This document shows, piece after piece, positions 51,107-55,024 of a stretch of 55,024 nucleotides of DNA. Location of the stretch: positions 1 to 55,024 of the forward strand of contig NZ_BATP01000049.1 in NCBI RefSeq assembly GCF_000739615.1. The letters run 5' to 3'. The stretch is from Haloferula sp. BvORR071 (lineage in GTDB: Bacteria; Verrucomicrobiota; Verrucomicrobiia; Verrucomicrobiales; Akkermansiaceae). The notes below the pieces were generated by a model. The model did no database searches. It was not told the origin of the DNA and was given only the letters and a program-made list of their open reading frames with translations. Every line of letters begins with the position of its first letter. The first letter of the stretch is position 1. The position numbers and the translations under genes were made by a program.

Positions 51107-52458
51107 ATCGCATCGGGAAAACCAGAGTAGTAGCGGCAGAAGGAGTCCAACTTGCCATCCGGCCGGATCACGTGGGTGCAGCAGCGGTCGATGCGGTCCT
51201 GGTCCCAGGTCCAGGCATCCATGAAGGGCTTGATGAAGAGCCGGAAGGCGTTCTCCTCCTTCATCTCGAAGCGGTGCAGGATTTCGCCCAGCTCGGTATT
51301 CTCGCAGCCGCACTGGATCAGGTCGGAGAGCTCGTAGCGCACCTTGTCACGCAGGAAGCCCTGCACGCTGGCGAAGTCGATGAACTCCGAGATGCTGCGG
51401 ACTCCCAGTGGTGTGCGCAGCAGGTAGCCGATGGTGGCGCAGTTCGGATCGCCGCAGGGCAGGGGAGTGAAGTCCTCGTAGCGTAGCCGGCCGTTGGCCT
51501 GCTCCACCGCACCGACGATGATGTCCGCGGCATTCAGCGGCTCGTCTTGTTCCGTGTTGATCCTCCGTCCACTCCGGAACATTGGCTGGAAGGAAATCCC
51601 GCGGCACTTCTCGAAACGCAGTCCGAGCCCGATGGTCTCCCACAGGTGCGCCAGGTTGCTGCGTGTCACCGTCATTGCCAGGGTAAAGGGGATGGCCTCG
51701 CGCTCGCAGCGCTCCATCGCGGTATGCTTCATGTCGCGCAGGTCGGTCCCACGGAGTTCCTTTTGGCCGGCTTCCTGCGGACCGTCGTATTGCAGGTAGA
51801 GCTGGAAGTGGCCGCGGCGCGCACGCTCGCCGATGGCTGTTAGGAACTCGGTCTCCTTCGCGATCCGCACACCATTGGTGTTGACCAGGCAGTAGTCGAT
51901 TCCCGGTTCGGCATGGATCCAGTCGAGCAGCTCGAAGAACTGCGGGTGCAAGGTCGGCTCCCCGCCGGAGAGTTGCAGGATCTCGATCTTGCCCTTGCGT
52001 GCGATGACACCGCGGATCCGCTGCTGGAGTTCTTCCAAGGGATGATACTTCAAGCGATCGCCCGCGGCACCCACCGGTGAGTCCGCGAAGCAAGTCGGGC
52101 AGGCGAGGTTGCAGGAGTCCACGATCTCGATCAGCGCGAGGCAGGTCGAGAGCACCTCCACTGCGGAGTCCGTGGCGGCAGCATTCCTGCCGAGCGTGCC
52201 ATCACGCCCGGAGGGATCCGCGGCGCAAGCGCAGCCCGGCCCGCAGGCATTTGCCGGATCACCCTTGGCCAGCCAGTAGAAGCGGGCATCGCTGGCGATG
52301 CAGGCGGTATGCTCGCCGTGCTCCGCACAGGTGCGGGTGAGATAAACTGCCGACGGTGTGCCGGCGGTTTTCCACACCTCTGCGGCGGCGGGTAGCTTGC
52401 ACTCCGGGCAGCGCGAGGTGGTCTGTTTGAGGGTTTCCTTGAAGGAGCGGAGGAGCAT
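51103..52458 (-). CDS. Radical SAM enzyme of the COG1964/tetraether-synthase-like family
   Basis: A 451-aa enzyme. The N-terminal metal-binding segment has CPEC (17-20), then TRTCAEHGEHTACI and a Cys-rich CGPGCAC (72-78). The radical SAM cluster is C116xxxC120xxC123 (DSCNLACPTCFADSP), and SAM contacts follow in LQLSGGEPTLHPQF. The C-terminal region has DRCCTHVIRPDGKLDSFC plus further Cys (CGDPNCATIG, IQCGCEN) for extra clusters. This layout matches the archaeal Tes/MJ0619 group (COG1964), where the known reaction is C-C coupling of lipid chains. The bacterial substrate is unknown. ATG 52458 is chosen; a TTG at 52497 would overlap the preceding gene. Confidence 0.85.
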   Translation of the reverse strand: MLLRSFKETLKQTTSRCPECKLPAAAEVWKTAGTPSAVYLTRTCAEHGEHTACIASDARFYWLAKGDPANACGPGCACAADPSGRDGTLGRNAAATDSAVEVLSTCLALIEIVDSCNLACPTCFADSPVGAAGDRLKYHPLEELQQRIRGVIARKGKIEILQLSGGEPTLHPQFFELLDWIHAEPGIDYCLVNTNGVRIAKETEFLTAIGERARRGHFQLYLQYDGPQEAGQKELRGTDLRDMKHTAMERCEREAIPFTLAMTVTRSNLAHLWETIGLGLRFEKCRGISFQPMFRSGRRINTEQDEPLNAADIIVGAVEQANGRLRYEDFTPLPCGDPNCATIGYLLRTPLGVRSISEFIDFASVQGFLRDKVRYELSDLIQCGCENTELGEILHRFEMKEENAFRLFIKPFMDAWTWDQDRIDRCCTHVIRPDGKLDSFCRYYSGFPDAI

Positions 52459-52468
52459 GGATTTGATT

Positions 52469-52816
52469 CTAGACGCGGAGGGGCGGGAAAGCTGCAAGAC
52501 AAGTGCCGAACCAGACTGCGAAACAGATCACCACTTGTCCGATGAAGTAGCCGAAGCCCGACAAGACGACGCTGTTTCCCCGGTAGCGGACACGCAGGCA
52601 GGCGAGAAAGTGGACCAAGCCGACAAAGATCGCCACCAGCCCGACCAGCGGCACGCAGAGGGAGAGCGTGACACCACCGTCCCCCAGGCCTTCTCTCAGA
52701 GCCGCGATGATCAGGTTGAGGCCGCCGGTAAGCAAGGGCGGGGCCAGCAGTGTCGTCCATAGCTTGCGCTGGGGGATCTGCGGTGGTTCCTGCGGAATGG
52801 GAGGCTCCTCGTTCAT
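52469..52816 (-). CDS. Small multi-pass membrane protein of the radical SAM/Lgt-like operon (family member C)
   Basis: A 115-aa protein with an acidic/Pro-rich N-terminus (MNEEPPIPQEPPQIPQRK) and three to four TMs (LAPPLLTGGLNLIIAALREG, VPLVGLVAIFVGLVHFLACL, GYFIGQVVICFAVWFGTCLA). It is more divergent than D-F, but it keeps the position of the FLACLRVRYRG motif between helices. It lies 10 nt upstream of the radical SAM gene and 10 nt after member B. No known family. Confidence 0.65.
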   Translation of the reverse strand: MNEEPPIPQEPPQIPQRKLWTTLLAPPLLTGGLNLIIAALREGLGDGGVTLSLCVPLVGLVAIFVGLVHFLACLRVRYRGNSVVLSGFGYFIGQVVICFAVWFGTCLAAFPPLRV

Positions 52817-52826
52817 CGTTCCGGGT

Positions 52827-53204
52827 CTAGCAGGAACCCAGCGCGGCGGCAATGTAAGCCAGCGGCAGGTAGGTCATTATGAAAGCGAGGATCGTCTCAA
52901 GGATGAAATATCCCGCCGCATCCCAGATCATCTTGGCGCGATGGAGTTGTGGATCCCTGCCATGTCGCCTGCCATTCAGGAGCGCGTGCAGATAGGCACA
53001 GTAGCCGAGCGCTCCGATAAAAAGGGCCGCGAGTCCGTACAGGGCCGGTGGAGTGAGGCCGTTGAAGAGGAACATCAGGGTCAGCACTGGAATTCCGATC
53101 AAGGGCGCAAGCCAGTTGAGCACCAGCCAGCACAGCGTGCGTCGCTTCACCGCGCGCAGCTCATCGGCGGCATCCCGGACGATCTTGTTGGAGGGTGAAG
53201 TCAT
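52827..53204 (-). CDS. Small multi-pass membrane protein of the radical SAM/Lgt-like operon (family member B)
   Basis: A 125-aa protein. A charged N-terminus is followed by TMs (WLVLNWLAPLIGIPVLTLMF, ALYGLAALFIGALGYCAYLH, FILETILAFIMTYLPLAYIA). The inter-helix loop ALLNGRRHGRDPQLHRAKMI parallels AQLACKRRGKDPGRCRKKVI of member A, making A and B the closest pair. It ends in GSC. A and B have a similar length and the same order of helices. No known family. Confidence 0.65.
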   Translation of the reverse strand: MTSPSNKIVRDAADELRAVKRRTLCWLVLNWLAPLIGIPVLTLMFLFNGLTPPALYGLAALFIGALGYCAYLHALLNGRRHGRDPQLHRAKMIWDAAGYFILETILAFIMTYLPLAYIAAALGSC

Positions 53205-53255
53205 CTCGCTGCGGATTGGGCCTTGATCACCGGGCGGAACGCTGCCGTGTGCTTG

Positions 53256-53666
53256 TCAGCAGCCGCCGGGGTGGCTGACGATGGCAATAAACAGAGCAGC
53301 TCCGGCGGTAGTGATGACGGCGCAATGGAATACGGTGAATACGATGGTGCTCCCGATCACCTTTTTTCTGCATCGCCCGGGGTCCTTTCCTCGTCGTTTG
53401 CAAGCGAGCTGGGCTTCCAAGCGGCCGCAGTAGGCGATCGCGCCTACCAAGCCACCAAGAAGAACGTACCAGCTCGGCGAGAGGGGCTCCACGCCGAGAA
53501 CAAGGGTGAGGCAGACAATGGCCACGGGAACCGCGATCAGAGGCACCAGCCAGAGAACCGCCTGGTAGAGTAGCAGCCGCTGCCGCAGTTGGCGGATGAC
53601 CTGTTCGCTTACTTCCTCTTCTTCGTCCAGAGGATCAGAAGCGATCCGGTTTAGGGGAGCTGTCAT
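53256..53666 (-). CDS. Small multi-pass membrane protein, first gene of the radical SAM/Lgt-like operon (family member A)
   Basis: A 136-aa protein with an acidic N-terminus (DPLDEEEEVSEQVIRQLRQR) and TMs (AVLWLVPLIAVPVAIVCLTL, WYVLLGGLVGAIAYCGRLEA, STIVFTVFHCAVITTAGAAL). The loop AQLACKRRGKDPGRCRKK aligns with the corresponding loop in member B. It ends in HPGGC, so A and B both finish with a Cys. It lies 51 nt upstream of member B, the largest gap in the operon. It is the first gene on this strand after a likely promoter region near 53670-53755. Confidence 0.65.
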   Translation of the reverse strand: MTAPLNRIASDPLDEEEEVSEQVIRQLRQRLLLYQAVLWLVPLIAVPVAIVCLTLVLGVEPLSPSWYVLLGGLVGAIAYCGRLEAQLACKRRGKDPGRCRKKVIGSTIVFTVFHCAVITTAGAALFIAIVSHPGGC

Positions 53667-53755
53667 CGGGGAACCGCATTCCTATAGCGGATCCACACCC
53701 TCTCTGGAAATCGAATACGACTCTCCCAACATCGGGAAAACTGATGAAGCCTTTG

Positions 53756-54082
53756 CTAGCGAACGAAGGATTCCGGATCGCTCAGCAGGCGATTGAGCTG
53801 TTCGGTTAGATCCTCGGTCTGGCGCTCCAGGATGCCGATAAGCTTCTCCGACTTTGCCGGGTCCGCCGCGGCCATGCGTAGTACGGCCAAGGTAGTAGTC
53901 ATCGTTGAGAGGGGCGAGCGCATGTCATGCACGGCCTTGGCGACTAGTTGTTCCCAAGGAAGGATGCTGCTTGTGTCTACAGGGGGGGTATTCACTTCAC
54001 CAACCAAAGCTCGGAGCGCAAGGATTGCAAGTATCGTGCGAATTGCATCTTGCACCTCACGCCATGGCGCTTTGCACGGCAC
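53756..54082 (-). CDS. Orphan histidine-kinase dimerisation (HisKA/DHp) domain protein
   Basis: A 108-aa frame with GTG start. The second half VAKAVHDMRSPLSTMTTTLA with LIGILERQTEDLTEQLNRLL is a HisKA domain with the phosphoacceptor His in H-D-M-R-S-P. No HATPase_c domain follows; the frame stops after SDPESFVR, so it cannot autophosphorylate alone. It may be a remnant of a larger kinase, or a stand-alone phosphotransfer/dimerisation partner for the HAMP-array kinase that starts on the opposite strand 134 bp away. Confidence 0.55.
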   Translation of the reverse strand: MPCKAPWREVQDAIRTILAILALRALVGEVNTPPVDTSSILPWEQLVAKAVHDMRSPLSTMTTTLAVLRMAAADPAKSEKLIGILERQTEDLTEQLNRLLSDPESFVR

Positions 54083-54085
54083 CTC

Positions 54086-54117
54086 GTGCGAAGCGCACCC
54101 ATCAAGGCGCTTCGCAC
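54086..54117. promoter_or_regulatory. Perfect 11-bp inverted repeat between divergent kinase genes
   Basis: GTGCGAAGCGC (54086-54096) and GCGCTTCGCAC (54107-54117) are exactly complementary around a 10-nt spacer. It directly precedes the GTG of the HisKA-domain gene (minus) and lies about 100 bp upstream of the HAMP-array kinase start (plus). It could be a dyad operator or an mRNA hairpin at the 5' end of the HisKA gene. Confidence 0.5.
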
Positions 54118-54215
54118 CTAACGACGGCCTAGGCCCTCAACGGTTCCTAAAAGGCTCTCTAACTTGGAACAAGGCATGCGAAGGGAGGAAGTTCGCACCC
54201 CAGATCCCGAAGCCC

Positions 54216-55024
54216 ATGCCCATGAGGAAAGCTGCCCGCTCCGCCGCCGCTGTCAACGGAACGCCCCCTGAGAAGACTGTGAAACGCAGGTCGGGGGATG
54301 ATGCTCCCAAGGAGAGGCGCAGGCCCGGGAACGATGTGCTCAAGGAACTTCACTCCGCTCTAACCGCCTTCAAGCGCGGGGACTTCACCGTCCGGATGCC
54401 GGACGAGTGGACCGGCATCGAGGGCAAGGTGGCGGACGCCTTCAACGAGGTGATCCGCCGCAATCAAGAGATGGCCCAGGAGTTGGCGCGAATCTCCGAT
54501 GTGGTGGGCGTCGAAGGCCGCATCAACCAGCGCGCATCCTTGGGCGATGTGCAGGGCTCATGGGGCGCGGCGATTGGCTCGATCAACGGTCTAGTGGCCA
54601 ATCTCGTGCAGCCCACCAGCGAAGTGGCGCGCGTGATCGGTGCGGTGGCGAAGGGCGACCTCTCGCAGAACATCGCCACCGAAATGGACGGCCGCCCGCT
54701 GAAGGGCGAGTTCCTCCGCACCGCCCGCACCGTGAATACCATGGTGGAGCAGCTCGGCGCTTTCGCTTCGGAAGTGACCCGTGTGGCCCGCGAGGTGGGC
54801 ACCGAAGGCAAGCTTGGCGGCCAGGCGAAGGTCAAGGGCGTGGCCGGCACCTGGAAGGACCTCACCGACAACGTGAACCTGATGGCCGGTAACCTGACCG
54901 CCCAGGTCCGTAACATCGCGACCGTGACCACCGCGGTGGCGAATGGCGACCTCACCAAAAAGATCACGGTGGACGTCAAGGGCGAGTTCCTTGAGCTGAA
55001 GGACACGGTCAACATCATGGTGGG
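54216..55024 (+). CDS. HAMP-array sensor histidine kinase, Nik1/group III-like (3' truncated by window)
   Basis: An N-terminal fragment of about 269 residues, open to the right edge. After a basic, disordered start (MRKAARSAAAVNGTPPEKTV) come HAMP repeats in tandem: GIEGKVADAFNEVIRRNQEM, GRINQRASLGDVQGSWGAAI, VIGAVAKGDLSQNIATEMDG, TVNTMVEQLGAFASEVTRVA, DLTDNVNLMAGNLTAQVRNI and VTTAVANGDLTKKITVDVKG. Such arrays occur in soluble osmosensing hybrid kinases (fungal Nik1 type and bacterial relatives), so kinase and receiver domains are expected beyond the window. No TM segment is visible, so it is probably cytoplasmic. ATG 54216 or 54222 are the available starts. Confidence 0.85.
   Translation, partial: MPMRKAARSAAAVNGTPPEKTVKRRSGDDAPKERRRPGNDVLKELHSALTAFKRGDFTVRMPDEWTGIEGKVADAFNEVIRRNQEMAQELARISDVVGVEGRINQRASLGDVQGSWGAAIGSINGLVANLVQPTSEVARVIGAVAKGDLSQNIATEMDGRPLKGEFLRTARTVNTMVEQLGAFASEVTRVAREVGTEGKLGGQAKVKGVAGTWKDLTDNVNLMAGNLTAQVRNIATVTTAVANGDLTKKITVDVKGEFLELKDTVNIMV

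Overview
The window is GC-rich, densely coding bacterial chromosome with no phage, transposase or CRISPR signature. The gene content points to a Verrucomicrobiota member, probably near Luteolibacter/Haloferula (inference). The grounds are a paired ECF sigma factor and TPR Ser/Thr kinase, two secreted SHD1-type proteins, two secreted sulfatases, a DUF6600 lipoprotein, a DUF3472 protein and a Lys/Ala-rich histone H1-like tail. One tRNA (Val-GAC) is present and there is no rRNA.

Layout. 1-4.4 kb: housekeeping genes (UDP-glucose pyrophosphorylase end, HAD phosphatase, guaB, guaA). 4.4-8.1 kb: small uncharacterised genes, including a zinc-ribbon protein and a macro-domain-like ORF without a normal start. 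8.1-15.1 kb: a LysR regulator divergent from a complete RND tripartite efflux operon. 15.3-20.2 kb: secreted proteins (DUF2314, DUF3472, sulfatase) and a gene split by an in-frame stop. 20.2-23.2 kb: sugar epimerase, a NahK-like sugar kinase and a winged-helix regulator. 23.3-26.2 kb: a giant Gln/Arg/Glu-repeat lipoprotein. 26.6-35 kb, mostly minus strand: SirB1-like protein, tRNA-Val, a BlaI repressor fused to an H1-like tail, a TlpA-like protein, a LysM lipoprotein, TatD, a POT transporter carrying a pseudopilin-like insert, and FabH. 35-43.7 kb: ferritin-like proteins, DJ-1/PfpI, a C25-like protein, a second sulfatase, an ECF sigma factor and paired SHD1 proteins. 43.8-49.2 kb: TPR kinase and a large secreted protein. 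49.3-53.7 kb: the most unusual locus. 53.7 kb to the end: an orphan His-kinase dimerisation domain and the start of a HAMP-array sensor kinase.

The strongest candidate for an undescribed system is the minus-strand operon at 49318-53666. A radical SAM enzyme of the COG1964 type (the family of archaeal tetraether synthase) sits with an Lgt-like prolipoprotein diacylglyceryl transferase homologue and six small, mutually similar multi-pass membrane proteins. Spacing is tight, with one 4-nt stop/start overlap. I infer a membrane-lipid modification system.

Two repeat systems also stand out. One is a 40-bp AT-rich element (38/40 identical) placed exactly 8 nt before the start codons of guaA and the RND permease. 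The other is a dispersed 21-bp palindrome with compensatory base changes, which lies directly against the TAG stop codons of tatD and fabH and is amplified in tandem at 33.5-33.8 kb.
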